A stretch of DNA of 64,000 nt from Novosphingobium naphthalenivorans NBRC 102051 (GCF_001590985.1 NZ_BCTX01000019.1:1-64000); one strand, 5' to 3'; shown: positions 36,980 through 48,730, counted from the stretch's first letter. Numbers and translations: made by a program. The notes: generated from the letters alone by a model not told the origin.

Positions 36980-37522
36980 TTACTTCGGCGCCAGCACCAT
37001 CAGCATCTGACGGCCTTCCATGCGCGGATAGGCTTCGACCTTGGCGATTTCCGCCACATCTTCCTGCACGCGGCGCAGCAGGTTCATGCCGAGTTGCTGG
37101 TGCGAGAGTTCACGGCCGCGGAAGCGCAGGGTGACTTTCACCTTGTCCCCGTCGCCGATGAAGCGGACGACGTTGCGCATCTTCGTATCGTAGTCGTGAT
37201 CGTCGATGTTCGGACGCATCTTGATCTCTTTGATCTCCTGCGTCTTCTGGGTCTTGCGCGCGGCATTGGCCTTTTTCTGGGCCTCATACCGGTACTTGCC
37301 GACATCAAGGAACTTGCACACCGGCGGATCCGCGTTGGGCGACACTTCAACCAGGTCCAAGCCGACGTCGGCCGCCTGTTCGATCGCCTCGCGAGTATAC
37401 ATGACGCCGAGGTTTTCGCCATTCTCGTCGATGACGCGAACCTTGTCGGACTGGATCATGTTATTGTAGCGCGGTCCACTCTTGACCGGGGGCGTCATCA
37501 TACGCCGGGGTGGGGGTGCTAT
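36980..37522 (-). CDS. infC: Translation initiation factor IF-3 (apparent AUA start)
   Basis: Controls start-codon selection and subunit joining. The C-terminal domain ([33 protein letters not shown]) and N-terminal domain ([19 protein letters not shown]) are both complete. An ATG lies at 37501, but no ribosome-binding site precedes it. The ATA at 37522 has a perfect AGGAG seven bases upstream and adds MAPPPRR in front of the annotated Met. Rare start codons (AUU, AUC, AUA) are known for infC and permit autoregulation, so the ATA start is preferred. Confidence 0.9.
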   Translation of the reverse strand: MAPPPRRMMTPPVKSGPRYNNMIQSDKVRVIDENGENLGVMYTREAIEQAADVGLDLVEVSPNADPPVCKFLDVGKYRYEAQKKANAARKTQKTQEIKEIKMRPNIDDHDYDTKMRNVVRFIGDGDKVKVTLRFRGRELSHQQLGMNLLRRVQEDVAEIAKVEAYPRMEGRQMLMVLAPK

Positions 37523-37668
37523 AAGCGTTCTCCTGAATCGTTACCGTTACATGTTCGGATTCGCGGGTCATTAATGCGAATCGCGCGGACGCGCAAAGCG
37601 GGATTTCGCGCAAGCCTGTTAAGAAAGTGCGTTTCGGTCTGCCCTCGCCCGTCAGTTGATATACGGCG

Positions 37669-38361
37669 TCAGGCCGCTTTTCGCCAGAGGGGATAGCGAA
37701 CCAGCTTTTCGCGCGCGGGGACAAGGGCCTCGATCACCTCGGCGGGCTGCAGGGCCGAGAGGATCGCGGGATCGGCCGCGTTCATCCCGCCTGTCAGGCT
37801 TCCGAAGGCCGGAAGGATCAGCCGGTTGCCGCTTTTGACCACGCAGGGCCGGGCAATGCGCCGTCCGCGCGTTTCGATGACGAGGCGCGGGTGGAAATGG
37901 CCGGAAAGCTCGGCCTGGGTCGTTCCCTGCTGCGCCATGTGACGCAGCGTGAGGCCGCCGATGGCCAGTTCCTCGACGCAGGTGCCTCCGGCTCCGGCGT
38001 CCAGCTCCAGATCGTGGTTGCCGGTGATCCACACCCAGTCGAGCGACCGGGTGAGCGCGGCCAGCATTCCTGCGGCGTGCGGCTCCATACGTTCGGGCCC
38101 CATGCTGTCATGGAAATTGTCACCCAGCGCGAAGACTCGCCGCGCGCCTGTGTGCCGCACCGCCACGGCGAGCCGCTCCAGCGTTTCGCGGCTGTCGTAA
38201 GGCGGGAGCATCTGGCCCGTGCGCGCGAAGAAGCTGCCTTTTTCCAGGTGCAGGTCGGCCACCAGCAGGGCCTGCTCGCGCGGCCAGTACACGGCGCTGG
38301 CCTGTCCCGGCGCGGCGGTGACGAGCTGCATTTCCTGATTATGGAACGAAAAGGGAACCAT
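37669..38361 (-). CDS. pdeM: PdeM-like metallophosphoesterase (ligase-associated DNA repair)
   Basis: A 230-residue calcineurin-like phosphoesterase with all five motifs: DLHLEK, GDNFHD, GNHD, GHFHP and the first-block Asp. PdeM proteins are 3'-phosphatase/nucleases often next to a ligase and an Lhr helicase in a DNA-damage module; here no such partner is in the window. The ATG at 38361 behind AAGGGAAAG is preferred over a 28-residue longer start. It diverges from hemF. Confidence 0.85.
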   Translation of the reverse strand: MVPFSFHNQEMQLVTAAPGQASAVYWPREQALLVADLHLEKGSFFARTGQMLPPYDSRETLERLAVAVRHTGARRVFALGDNFHDSMGPERMEPHAAGMLAALTRSLDWVWITGNHDLELDAGAGGTCVEELAIGGLTLRHMAQQGTTQAELSGHFHPRLVIETRGRRIARPCVVKSGNRLILPAFGSLTGGMNAADPAILSALQPAEVIEALVPAREKLVRYPLWRKAA

Positions 38362-38405
38362 GGCTTTCCCTTGCCGCAGGCCATGCGATTTGGCAAGCGC
38401 GCACG

Positions 38406-39269
38406 ATGACCGACTGGACCCCTTACACCGCCCGCGCCAGCGCATGGTTCCAATCCCTGCGGGACAGCATCTGTGCCGAATTCGAAGCGATCGAGCGCGA
38501 GGCCGGTTCCGATGCGGGCTTTGAATACACGTCGTGGGAACGCGTGGCCGTCGAAGGCGGGGAAGGGGATACCGGCGGCGGCACGCGCGGGTTGATGAAA
38601 GGCAAGGTGTTCGAGAAAGTCGGCGTCAACATCTCCACGGTGGCGGGGGGACTCGCCAAGGATTTTGCCGCGTCGATCAACGGAGCCTCGGCCGATCAGA
38701 ACGCTTTTTCGGCCACCGGCATCAGTCTCGTGGCGCATATGGCCAATCCGCATGTGCCGGCAGTCCACATGAACACGCGGTTCCTGACGACCACCAAGGC
38801 CTGGTTCGGGGGCGGGGCCGATCTCAATCCGCCGCTGCCCTATGACGAGGATACCGCCGAGTTCCACGCGGAATTCAAGGCGGCCTGCGATGCCCACGGT
38901 GCCGATTACTACGAGCGCTTCAAGGCCTGGGCGGACGAGTATTTCTACATCCCGCACCGCAAGGTTCATCGCGGCGTGGGCGGCATCTTCTACGATCATC
39001 TGGAATGCGCCGACGAGGCTGCGTGGGAAGCCAACTTCGCGTTCACCAAGGCGGTGGGCGAAGCGTTTCTGGCCGTCTTCCCCCGGATCGTGCGCCGCCG
39101 CATGGGCATGGCGTTCACGCTGGCCGACAAGGCGCAGCAGCTCGAATGGCGCGGCCGCTATGCCGAATTCAACCTCGTCTATGACCGGGGCACGCTGTTC
39201 GGCCTGAAGACCGGCGGCAATGTCGATGCGATCCTGATGAGCCTGCCGCCCGAGGCGACCTGGAGCTGA
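38406..39269 (+). CDS. hemF: Oxygen-dependent coproporphyrinogen III oxidase HemF
   Basis: Aerobic decarboxylation of coproporphyrinogen III to protoporphyrinogen IX in heme synthesis. The 287-residue length matches the family. Characteristic segments: VNISTVAGGLAKDFA, HMNTRFLTTTKAWFGGGADL and HRKVHRGVGGIFYDHLE. The start is 44 bases from the divergent pdeM start. Confidence 0.96.
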   Translation: MTDWTPYTARASAWFQSLRDSICAEFEAIEREAGSDAGFEYTSWERVAVEGGEGDTGGGTRGLMKGKVFEKVGVNISTVAGGLAKDFAASINGASADQNAFSATGISLVAHMANPHVPAVHMNTRFLTTTKAWFGGGADLNPPLPYDEDTAEFHAEFKAACDAHGADYYERFKAWADEYFYIPHRKVHRGVGGIFYDHLECADEAAWEANFAFTKAVGEAFLAVFPRIVRRRMGMAFTLADKAQQLEWRGRYAEFNLVYDRGTLFGLKTGGNVDAILMSLPPEATWS

Positions 39270-39312
39270 CCGGCCGGTTATCGCGATTTAATTTTTGATC
39301 TCTCCCGAAGAG

Positions 39313-39345
39313 AACCTAAGAGTTTGAACTCTAGGTTTTCTTTGG
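39313..39345 (+). terminator. Terminator after hemF
   Basis: AACCT-A-AGAGTT / AACTCT-AGGTT forms an 11-bp stem with one bulged A, followed by TTTTCTTT. Confidence 0.75.
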
Positions 39346-39353
39346 GGTGCGAT

Positions 39354-40790
39354 ATGCGATCTGGCGGTTTTCCCTGTCTTCTTGCGCTTTCTGTGGCACT
39401 GGCCGGTTGTGGCGGCGGTGGGGGCAGTTCTTCCACGGGGTCGGGCGCCGCGGCGGCAACGCCGACACCCACGCCCAGCCCGACCGCCACGTCGACCGCC
39501 TGTTCGCTTGCTTCCCGCCAGCAATGGGCGCTGGCGCAGTTGCAGGAGTGGTATCTGTTCCCCGACCTGCTGGATAGTTCGGCCAATCCGGCCAGCTATT
39601 CGACGGTCAGCGATTATATCGATGCCCTTGTCGCGCCGGCACGGGCGCAATCGAAGGATCGCTATTTCACCTATCTCACCTCCATCTCGGAGGAGAACGC
39701 CTATTACCAGCAGGGCTCGACGGCCGGTTGGGGCGTGCGGCTCGGTTTCGACTACAGCGCCAACCGCCTCTACGTGGTCGAAGCCTATGAGGGGGCGCCG
39801 GGCCTTGCGGCGGGCATGGACCGGGGAACCGAGATCATCGCGATCGGCACTTCGACATCCAATCTCGAGTCGGTCCAGTCGCTGGTTCAGAACGGCGGCA
39901 CGCAGGCGATCAGCGATGCGCTGGGGCCGTCCACAGTGGGCACTACGCGCGTGCTGCAACTGCGCCAGCCCGACAGTTCGATCTCCACGGTCAGCGTGAC
40001 CAAGCAGGACTACACGCTGCTGCCGGTTTCCTCGCGCTATGGCGCCAAGGTGATCGACGATAACGGGCGCAAGGTCGGCTACATCAACTTGCGCACGTTC
40101 GTCGATACCGCCGATCCGGCGCTGCGCAGCGCCTTTGCCGATTTCAAGGCGCAGGGGATTACCGATGTCGTTGTCGATCTGCGCTATAACGGCGGCGGGC
40201 TGATCTCGATTTCCGAGCTGTTCTCCGACCTGCTCAATGCCCAGCACACCGGCCAGGTGCAGAGCTACACGACGTTTCGCGATTCGAAGTCGAGCAACAA
40301 CGAGACCAATTACTTCTCCAGCCAGCCCGAGGCGATCGCGGCCACCCGCATTGCCTTCATCGGCACCGGCAATACCGCGTCGGCCAGCGAACTGCTGATC
40401 AATGCCGAGAAGCCCTATCTCGGCTCCAATGCGGCGCTGATCGGCAGCAATACCTATGGCAAGCCGGTGGGGCAGGTCGGGCTCGACAATGCGCCTTGCG
40501 ACGACCGTCTGCGCGCGGTGGCGCTCAAGGTCGAGAACGCCAATCACGAGGGCGATTATTACACCGGCCTTGCCAGCGTGCTGCCGGTGACGTGCCAGGC
40601 GAGCGACAACATCTCGTATCAGCTCGGCGATCCGCAGGAGCCGTCGATCAAGGCGGCGCTCGATTTCCTCGACGGGCGCAGCTGCACGGCCATTGCCTCG
40701 ACCGGGCTGGCGCAGCAGAGCGTCGGCCGGCGCCTGCTGCAGGCGGCGAAGCCGACGGCTATCCAGCGTGAGCTGCCCGGCGTTTATTGA
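39354..40790 (+). CDS. S41 family peptidase (lipoprotein)
   Basis: A 478-residue protein beginning with a lipoprotein signal (lipobox LAGC at residues 14-17), then a Gly/Ser/Thr/Pro-rich linker. A PDZ-like domain precedes the S41 catalytic core (FKAQGITDVVVDLRYNGGGL, then GNTASASELLIN with the nucleophile Ser). Members are C-terminal processing peptidases; substrate unknown. The ATG at 39354 begins the signal sequence. Confidence 0.88.
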   Translation: MRSGGFPCLLALSVALAGCGGGGGSSSTGSGAAAATPTPTPSPTATSTACSLASRQQWALAQLQEWYLFPDLLDSSANPASYSTVSDYIDALVAPARAQSKDRYFTYLTSISEENAYYQQGSTAGWGVRLGFDYSANRLYVVEAYEGAPGLAAGMDRGTEIIAIGTSTSNLESVQSLVQNGGTQAISDALGPSTVGTTRVLQLRQPDSSISTVSVTKQDYTLLPVSSRYGAKVIDDNGRKVGYINLRTFVDTADPALRSAFADFKAQGITDVVVDLRYNGGGLISISELFSDLLNAQHTGQVQSYTTFRDSKSSNNETNYFSSQPEAIAATRIAFIGTGNTASASELLINAEKPYLGSNAALIGSNTYGKPVGQVGLDNAPCDDRLRAVALKVENANHEGDYYTGLASVLPVTCQASDNISYQLGDPQEPSIKAALDFLDGRSCTAIASTGLAQQSVGRRLLQAAKPTAIQRELPGVY

Positions 40791-40808
40791 TCGCCCGGCA
40801 CAGGCCGG

Positions 40809-41879
<1,071 letters not shown>

Positions 41880-41883
41880 AGGC

Positions 41884-42666
41884 TTAGCTCCTGAGAAATT
41901 CGAGCACGATGCGGTTGAAATGGTCCGGATCGGTCACGTTGCAGGCATGGCCGCCCCACTTGAAGGTTTCGATCCGGGCGCCCGGAAACGATGCGGCCAG
42001 TTCGCGGGAGGAGGCGAAGGGGACCAGAAAGTCGTCGCGCGTGGCAATGGCCAGCAGCGGGGGAAGCGAGGCGATGGCCGAATGATGCGGGGCATAGGCC
42101 TGCACGGCGGCAATCCGTTTTTCCATTGTTTCAGCCCCGGGGAAGGCCGCGAGGTGGCGTGGCAGCTCGGCAGTGAGCTGCGCATCGTGGCTGGCGATCC
42201 AGTCAGGGGGAAACAGGAACAGCGGTTGTGCCTGCAGGAAGGCCTCGGCCCCGGCAGCACGCAGCAGGGCCAGCCGTGTTTCGAAGCACCTGCGTGTATG
42301 CGGCGAAAGCGTCCGCCAGGCGTTGATCGCGACGAGCCGCTCGATCCGCCCGGATGCGAGTGCGGCCTCGATCCCGATCATGCCGCCCAAGGCGTGGCCG
42401 ACAAGGCTGGCACGCCAGATCTCCAGCGCATCCATCAGGGACAACACGTCCTGCGCCATATCGGCAATGGACAGGTTGCCGGGCAGGGCCCGGTCGCTGC
42501 GGCCCGTGCCGCGATGGTCGTAGGCGATGACGCGATGCTGCGCGGCCAGTGCGGGAATATTCGGCGTCCAATATCCTGCCGAGCCGCCAAGCCCGCTGGA
42601 AAGGATCACCGGCGGAGCGTCTGCCGGGCCGTGAACCTCGTAATAAAGCCCTGTGGCTTCAGGCAA
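41884..42666 (-). CDS. rutD: Aminoacrylate hydrolase RutD
   Basis: A 260-residue alpha/beta hydrolase-fold protein that speeds conversion of aminoacrylate to malonic semialdehyde. The nucleophile elbow reads GHALGG, with Ala in place of Ser, as is normal for RutD. Other matches: [26 protein letters not shown] and [10 protein letters not shown] near the end. It overlaps the rutC stop by eight bases. Confidence 0.95.
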   Translation of the reverse strand: MPEATGLYYEVHGPADAPPVILSSGLGGSAGYWTPNIPALAAQHRVIAYDHRGTGRSDRALPGNLSIADMAQDVLSLMDALEIWRASLVGHALGGMIGIEAALASGRIERLVAINAWRTLSPHTRRCFETRLALLRAAGAEAFLQAQPLFLFPPDWIASHDAQLTAELPRHLAAFPGAETMEKRIAAVQAYAPHHSAIASLPPLLAIATRDDFLVPFASSRELAASFPGARIETFKWGGHACNVTDPDHFNRIVLEFLRS

Positions 42667-43042
42667 GGTGTGCGACCGAGGCGATCTCGACGAGGCAGTC
42701 CGGCTTCACGAGATCGCATTTGATGCAGTAGCGCGCCGGCTTGTCGCCGGGGAAGTATTCGGCATAGACCGTGTTGAAGGCGGCGTAGTCGGCCATGTCC
42801 TTCAGGAAGATGTGGTTCATGGCGATGTCCGCCATGGTGCCCCCGGCGGCTTCGACCGTGGTCTTGATCGCTTCCAGCACATGGCGCGTCTGCGCGGCGG
42901 CATCGCCCGGATAGAGCACTGTGCCGCCTTCGCCCAGCGCCAGCATACCGGAGACATAGACGGTGTTTCCCGCTTTCGCCCCGGCAGAATACGGCGCGAT
43001 CGGCGTGGGGAATTCGGGCGGGTTGATCGGTTCGAAAGGCAT
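42659..43042 (-). CDS. rutC: Aminoacrylate deaminase RutC
   Basis: A 127-residue RidA/YjgF-fold protein; in the Rut pathway it removes or buffers toxic aminoacrylate intermediates. Segments: [18 protein letters not shown] at the start and [19 protein letters not shown] with the conserved Arg near the end. It begins five bases after the rutB stop. Confidence 0.93.
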   Translation of the reverse strand: MPFEPINPPEFPTPIAPYSAGAKAGNTVYVSGMLALGEGGTVLYPGDAAAQTRHVLEAIKTTVEAAGGTMADIAMNHIFLKDMADYAAFNTVYAEYFPGDKPARYCIKCDLVKPDCLVEIASVAHLA

Positions 43043-43046
43043 GGCG

Positions 43047-43784
<738 letters not shown>

Positions 43785-43975
43785 ACTATTGTGCAGGCGC
43801 AATGATTGATCAAGCTGTCGAAATTTGTGAACGAAGTGTTCCGTTTTATGAGGCTTGCCCGAAGCTTGCGCCGAAACGGACGCGAGCGTTTCCATAAATT
43901 AACTGCTTGGGAAATTCCCTCTATGGAATGGATGCACGGCAATTCTTTTAAGGCGGACAACGCGAAAGGGACGCC

Positions 43976-44923
43976 GTGAGCAAGAAACTGGCCATCGTAC
44001 TCAGTGGCGGCGGAGCGAAAGGGGCGTTCCAGGTCGGCGTTCTCGATGCCCTGATGGGCAAATACGGCGTGAAGCCGCACATCGTTATCGGCACGTCCAC
44101 CGGGGCGATCCAGGCCCTTGGTGCGGCGCAGGGCGATATCGAGCGGCTCAAGGCGTTCTGGCTTGGCCTTCGCAAGGACAGCGACATCTACAAGAAGCGG
44201 TTTCTCCCCTTTGCCGTGCTGTTTGGCTCCAAGGCGATCTATGACGCGGGGCCGCTGCGCAAGCTGCTCGCCGGGCTCTACGATCCCGCGCGGCTTGCAG
44301 CATCGGGGATCGGCTTGCGGCTCGGCGTGGTGAACCTGCAGTCCGGCAATTTCCGGACGATCGACCAGAACGTGCCGGGGACCGACAACTGGGTCTATGC
44401 CAGTTGCGCCATGCCGGTCTATTTCGATCCGCTCGAAACCAGCGACGGCGGCCAGTGGGTGGACGGCGGCGTGCGCGACGTAACGCCGCTCGGTGCGGCG
44501 ATGAAGGAAAACCCCACCGGCATTCTGGTGGTTCGCGCCTCGCCGCCGGCCGGGGGCGCTGAGGACAAGACCTTCGGAGGGCTGGTGTCGATCGGGCTGC
44601 GCTCGGTCGGGCTCCTGCAGTCGGAAGTCTCGCGCAACGATCTGGAGAATACCGGCCTCATCAACGACACCCTGCTGGCGCGCAACCGGATGTGGGCGGA
44701 ACTGACGCAGGCGGGCCATTCTCCGGAAGAGGTGCTGCGGCTGCTTTCGCCGCTCGACGAGACGGTGGCGCGCTATCGGTTCGTACCGGTACGCACGATC
44801 GAACCGCTTGAGAACTACTCGGACACGCTGGAATTCGATCCCGCCAAGATCCGCCGGGCCATGGCCGCCGGTGTCGCGGCGGTCGATGCGCACTGGGAGC
44901 AGATCAAGGATATCGTGACCTGA
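43976..44923 (+). CDS. Patatin-like phospholipase
   Basis: A 315-residue patatin-like lipase with a Ser-Asp dyad. The oxyanion loop is GGGAKGAF, the nucleophile is in GTSTG, and the Asp is in DGGVRD. These families hydrolyse phospholipids or lysophospholipids. The GTG start at 43976 is preceded by GAAAGGG. It diverges from rutB. Confidence 0.9.
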   Translation: MSKKLAIVLSGGGAKGAFQVGVLDALMGKYGVKPHIVIGTSTGAIQALGAAQGDIERLKAFWLGLRKDSDIYKKRFLPFAVLFGSKAIYDAGPLRKLLAGLYDPARLAASGIGLRLGVVNLQSGNFRTIDQNVPGTDNWVYASCAMPVYFDPLETSDGGQWVDGGVRDVTPLGAAMKENPTGILVVRASPPAGGAEDKTFGGLVSIGLRSVGLLQSEVSRNDLENTGLINDTLLARNRMWAELTQAGHSPEEVLRLLSPLDETVARYRFVPVRTIEPLENYSDTLEFDPAKIRRAMAAGVAAVDAHWEQIKDIVT

Positions 44924-45039
44924 CAGTGCGTTTTGCGCGCCAGGCTGTCGTCCTGACGAAGGCGCCTGCGTTGCAAAATGTGCAACTTTTGGGCTTCCCT
45001 CTTGTGGCATTGCAAAAAATCCTGACATGACAGGGTAAC

Positions 45040-47133
45040 ATGCTCCGCCAGTACGAACTCGTCGAACGCGTCAAGGAATACGCGCCGGAGGCCGATGAGG
45101 CCCTCCTCAACCGTGCCTATGTCTATACCGTGCAGAAGCACGGCTCACAAAAGCGCGCGAGCGGCGACCCGTATTTCAGCCATCCGGTGGAAGTGGCCGG
45201 CCTGATGACCGAGCTGAAGCTCGACCAGCAGACCATCATTACCGCGCTGCTCCACGATACGGTGGAAGACACCCTCGCCACGATCGACGAGATCGAGAAG
45301 CTGTTCGGGCCCGATGTCGCAAGGCTGGTCGACGGCGTCACCAAGCTCTCGAAGATCGAGGTGATGACCGAGAGCGAGCGGGCGGCGGAAAACCTGCGCA
45401 AGTTCCTCCTCGCGATGAGCGAGGACTTGCGTGTCCTGCTGGTGAAGCTGGCGGACCGTCTGCACAACATGCGCACGCTGCACTTCATCAAGAAGCCCGA
45501 AAAGCGCCAGCGCATCGCCCGCGAGACCATGGATATCTACGCGCCCCTGGCCGAGCGCGTCGGCATGTACGAGTATATGCGCGAAATGCAGTTGCTGGCC
45601 TTCGAGCAACTGGAGCCGGAAGGCTATGCCACGATCACCGGGCGGCTGGCGCAGATCCGCAGCCAGGAAGGCGGTCAGGTCGATGCCATTGCCCTTGCGA
45701 TCAAGCAGGCGCTGGCCGAAGCGGGCCTGCAGGTCGAAGTGACCGGCCGCGAGAAGCACCCCTATTCGATCTGGAAAAAGATGGCCGAACGCCATGTGAC
45801 GTTCGAGCAGATCACCGACATCATGGCGTTTCGCGTCCTGACCGAAACGCCCGATGACTGTTACCGCGCGCTGGGCGTGTTGCACCAGACCTGGCAGATG
45901 ATCCCGGGGCGCTTCAAGGACTACATCTCCACGCCCAAGTCCAACGGCTACAAATCGCTCCACACCGCGCTGATCTACGAGAACTCGATGCGCATGGAAG
46001 TGCAGATCCGTACGCGCGAGATGCACCGCACCAACGAGTTCGGTCTGGCGGCCCACTGGGCCTACAAGCAGGGCGGAACGCGCCCCGACGGGCAAGTCGG
46101 CTGGCTGCGCGATCTCATCGAGATCGTCGATACCAGCCACGATGCCGAGGAATTGCTGGAGCACACCAAGCTGGCGATCTATCAGGATCGCATCTTCGCT
46201 TTCACGCCCAAGGGCTCGCTGAACCAGTTGCCCAAGGGGTCGACCGCGGTCGACTTCGCTTATGCAGTGCACACCGACCTCGGCAACGCGGCGGTCGGCG
46301 CCAAGATCAACGGCCGCCACGTGCCCTTGCGCACCCAGCTGGCCAACGGCGATGTCATCGAGATCATCAAGAGCCCCAATTCGGAGCCGCAACTGTCCTG
46401 GCTGGGCTTTGTCGTGACCGGGAAGGCCCGCGCTGCCATCCGCCGCGCCGTTCGCGCCAAGGAACGCGCGGAAGTGGCCGAGATCGGGGCCAAGCTGTTC
46501 GACGAGATCGCCGGCCGCCTGCCGCAGCGCATCGGCAAGAAGGCGATCGCCATTGCCATCAAGCGCCTCGAACTGCGCGACGAGGAAGACCTCATGTTCG
46601 CGATCGGCTCGGCGCGCCTGACCGACCGTGAAGTGATGGAAGCGCTGGTGCCGGGCAGCACGGCAGAGCTTCCCGACGAGTCCGAGTGGAATCGCGCCGA
46701 GCGGGCGATCTCGATCCGGGGACTGACGCCGGGCATGGGTTTTGAACTCGCCGAATGCTGTCACCCGGTCCCCGGCGATCGCATCGTCGGCCTTCGCCGG
46801 CCGGACAAGAAGGTGGAAGTCCACACGATCGACTGTCTCACGCTGGCGAACGGCGTCGATGCCGATTGGCTGGACCTTTCCTGGGGCGAGCGGACCACCG
46901 GCGCGGTGGGGCGCCTGCGGCTGGTGCTCTACAACCGGCCCGGCACGCTTGCCGAAGTGACCCAGATCTTTGCGTCCAGCCGCGCCAATGTCACCAACTT
47001 GCAGATGGTCCAGCGTGACGAGCCTTTCGGCACTTACGAGGTGGACCTGGAAGTGACCGATCTGGCGCACCTGACGCGTATCATCGGCGCCCTGCGTGCC
47101 AGCGAGGCCGTTTCGGAAGCCGTGCGTATCTGA
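45040..47133 (+). CDS. rsh: RelA/SpoT homologue, bifunctional (p)ppGpp synthetase/hydrolase
   Basis: A 697-residue Rsh that controls the stringent response. The N-terminal HD hydrolase has SHPVEVAG and LHDTVEDT (HD at 72-73). The synthetase region has KDYISTPKSNGYKSLHT and EMHRTNEFGLAAHW. TGS and ACT domains follow. Sphingomonads usually carry this one long form as the only Rsh, and both activities look intact. Upstream is a TTGCA dyad at 44971-44985. Confidence 0.96.
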   Translation: MLRQYELVERVKEYAPEADEALLNRAYVYTVQKHGSQKRASGDPYFSHPVEVAGLMTELKLDQQTIITALLHDTVEDTLATIDEIEKLFGPDVARLVDGVTKLSKIEVMTESERAAENLRKFLLAMSEDLRVLLVKLADRLHNMRTLHFIKKPEKRQRIARETMDIYAPLAERVGMYEYMREMQLLAFEQLEPEGYATITGRLAQIRSQEGGQVDAIALAIKQALAEAGLQVEVTGREKHPYSIWKKMAERHVTFEQITDIMAFRVLTETPDDCYRALGVLHQTWQMIPGRFKDYISTPKSNGYKSLHTALIYENSMRMEVQIRTREMHRTNEFGLAAHWAYKQGGTRPDGQVGWLRDLIEIVDTSHDAEELLEHTKLAIYQDRIFAFTPKGSLNQLPKGSTAVDFAYAVHTDLGNAAVGAKINGRHVPLRTQLANGDVIEIIKSPNSEPQLSWLGFVVTGKARAAIRRAVRAKERAEVAEIGAKLFDEIAGRLPQRIGKKAIAIAIKRLELRDEEDLMFAIGSARLTDREVMEALVPGSTAELPDESEWNRAERAISIRGLTPGMGFELAECCHPVPGDRIVGLRRPDKKVEVHTIDCLTLANGVDADWLDLSWGERTTGAVGRLRLVLYNRPGTLAEVTQIFASSRANVTNLQMVQRDEPFGTYEVDLEVTDLAHLTRIIGALRASEAVSEAVRI

Positions 47134-47151
47134 CGCTGCCAGGGAGTGTTT

Positions 47152-47178
47152 GGAGAATGCCTGTTTGGGGCACTCTCC
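47152..47178 (-). terminator. Hairpin between rsh and DUF1905, possible terminator
   Basis: GGAGAATGCC / GGCACTCTCC forms a 10-bp stem with one mismatch on + (a wobble on -), between convergent stop codons. No strong T-tract. Confidence 0.4.
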
Positions 47179-47188
47179 AGACGAATTC

Positions 47189-47515
47189 TCAGACGTCGAG
47201 GAAGACCAGCACCTCGTCTCCGTCGGCCAGATCCTCGACCCGGCGCACCGCGGCTTTGACCGGCAGCAGCCAGCCGCCGCCGGACTTGCTGGGGAACACC
47301 GACGTGGCAAAGGCGGTTTCGCCGATCCGTGCCCTGACCTTGAGCGATCCGAAGCCGCGCGCAGTGCCTTCCAGCTTGCGGATCAGTGCCGTGCCGGAGA
47401 GCGCCTCGCCTGCTGCGCCATCGATCGTGATGAAATGCCAGGTCCCGCTGCCGGACGCGCCCGTCCAGCGCCATAGCCGTCCGGTATGCGAGAGGTGTTC
47501 GGCAGAATCTGTCAT
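47189..47515 (-). CDS. DUF1905 family protein
   Basis: A 108-residue protein with the DUF1905 pattern: WHFITIDGAAGEALS, the strand VRARIGETAFATSVFPS, LPVKAAVRR and GDEVLVFLDV at the end. The family is a small beta-barrel of unknown role, sometimes fused to YdeI. The Met at 47515 gives the usual length. Confidence 0.85.
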   Translation of the reverse strand: MTDSAEHLSHTGRLWRWTGASGSGTWHFITIDGAAGEALSGTALIRKLEGTARGFGSLKVRARIGETAFATSVFPSKSGGGWLLPVKAAVRRVEDLADGDEVLVFLDV

Positions 47516-47534
47516 CCGCGGCGTGCCTGCAATG

Positions 47535-48545
47535 CTATGGCTGCACGGTGCGGACAGGCACCGGGACGTTGCAGATGTCCACGCCGCCGGCCGGCCGGAT
47601 ATAGAAATCGTCCTTCCGGTTGGCGCGCTTGTCCAGGTAGGCGGCAAAGCTCTTGCTCTGCGTCGAAAGGTATTCGTAGGCAGGCAGGTCCGGGATTTCG
47701 CTGCCCAGCCGGACCGAAAGGATGGCCGTCCGTTCCGCAGGCGTTTCATAAAAACCGAGCTCACCCGTGCCGCGCGGGAGTGAGGAGAGGTTTTCCATGC
47801 CCGCAATCACACGCCCGACCACCGCGATATTGCGGTCCAGCTGGCGCGGGGCATGGCCGATGACAGCGTAGAGCTCCGCTCCGGTCCCGGTATCGGGAGA
47901 GAGATTGCGGCCGACACCGACAGTGCCATAGCAATGGGTCGGCCATATGTGCGCTCCGTCAGAGGCGACAGGCCATCCTGCCTCGAAACCCGTGACAAGG
48001 GCATAGGGATCGCGCCCGTGCAGGACTTCGGCAGGCGTCATGTCACTGACCCGCGACATCACGGCGGCAAGCTCTTCCAGCGCAGCGATCTTGCGCCTCA
48101 GGTCGGCATCGGTGGCGGTGGAAGCATCCGCCTCATATTCGGCTTCAGGCATTGTCCGGAGTTCATGGGGAAGCGGCTTGGCCTTTCCCGGCACTTCGCC
48201 ATCGGGATCGCCCCATTGCACGACATAGTTGTCCTGCACCCGGACGATCGCGATCCCGTCATACCAGCGCGCGGCGACAAGCTTGCGGATGTTCCCGACC
48301 CACCCTTGGGAGAACGGCCCAGGCATGAGCTGGATCACCACCCGCCGGGCCCTGCCATCGGTCGCAGGAGCGAGGTCCATGACAACCAGATCTGCCGGCG
48401 CGATTCGGACCCAGTCCGGCGCCGGCGCGGCGTCCACGATCTGGTTGGGCGTCTGCAATACAGTGGCTTCTTCGGCTGCCGCTGAATGCGGCGATACCGA
48501 AGCTGCGAGCAGGGACAGGGCAACGCCCGGAAGAAATTTGCGCAT
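47535..48545 (-). CDS. Cyclophilin-type peptidylprolyl isomerase
   Basis: A 336-residue exported protein with a signal peptide ([18 protein letters not shown]). The cyclophilin core is visible: [40 protein letters not shown], and [21 protein letters not shown] long insertion with a coiled, charged segment separates the halves of the fold. Function presumably periplasmic folding; the active-site Arg is less conserved. It lies just left of the tRNA-Ser gene. Confidence 0.8.
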   Translation of the reverse strand: MRKFLPGVALSLLAASVSPHSAAAEEATVLQTPNQIVDAAPAPDWVRIAPADLVVMDLAPATDGRARRVVIQLMPGPFSQGWVGNIRKLVAARWYDGIAIVRVQDNYVVQWGDPDGEVPGKAKPLPHELRTMPEAEYEADASTATDADLRRKIAALEELAAVMSRVSDMTPAEVLHGRDPYALVTGFEAGWPVASDGAHIWPTHCYGTVGVGRNLSPDTGTGAELYAVIGHAPRQLDRNIAVVGRVIAGMENLSSLPRGTGELGFYETPAERTAILSVRLGSEIPDLPAYEYLSTQSKSFAAYLDKRANRKDDFYIRPAGGVDICNVPVPVRTVQP

Positions 48546-48623
48546 GTCATGCAAGATGCCATGCCTAGACCGCTTGCGAAACCCCGCGCCCCACGCTAGG
48601 GCGCGTCGCCTACCAGTGCATGC

Positions 48624-48714
48624 GGAGCGGTGGCCGAGTGGTCGAAGGCGCTCGCCTGGAAAGTGAGTATACGTCAAAAGCGTATCGAGGGTTCGAATCC
48701 CTCCCGCTCCGCCA
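48624..48714 (+). tRNA. tRNA-Ser (anticodon GGA)
   Basis: A complete class II tRNA with a long variable arm. Acceptor GGAGCGG (48624-48630) pairs CCGCTCC (48704-48710), with an encoded CCA at 48712-48714. The anticodon stem CTCGC/GTGAG flanks the loop with anticodon GGA at 48658-48660. The T-arm reads GGGTTCGAATCCC. It is the likely integration site of the conjugative element. Confidence 0.97.
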
Positions 48715-48730
48715 TTTCGCCCTTCGCGGG
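48704..48730. other. Putative attL core at the tRNA-Ser 3' end
   Basis: P4-like integrases recombine at tRNA 3' ends. The CCGCTCCGCCA end of the tRNA would be the shared core; a direct repeat of it was not found elsewhere in the window, which fits attR lying beyond the right edge. Confidence 0.5.

Noticed and set aside
37499..37501. ATG at 37501 as the infC start
   Set aside because: No Shine-Dalgarno; the ATA 21 bases upstream has a strong one.
45145..47310. A 721-codon open frame antisense to rsh
   Set aside because: Rsh has all domain motifs. The antisense product is Arg/His/Gly/Ala-rich, with no domain.
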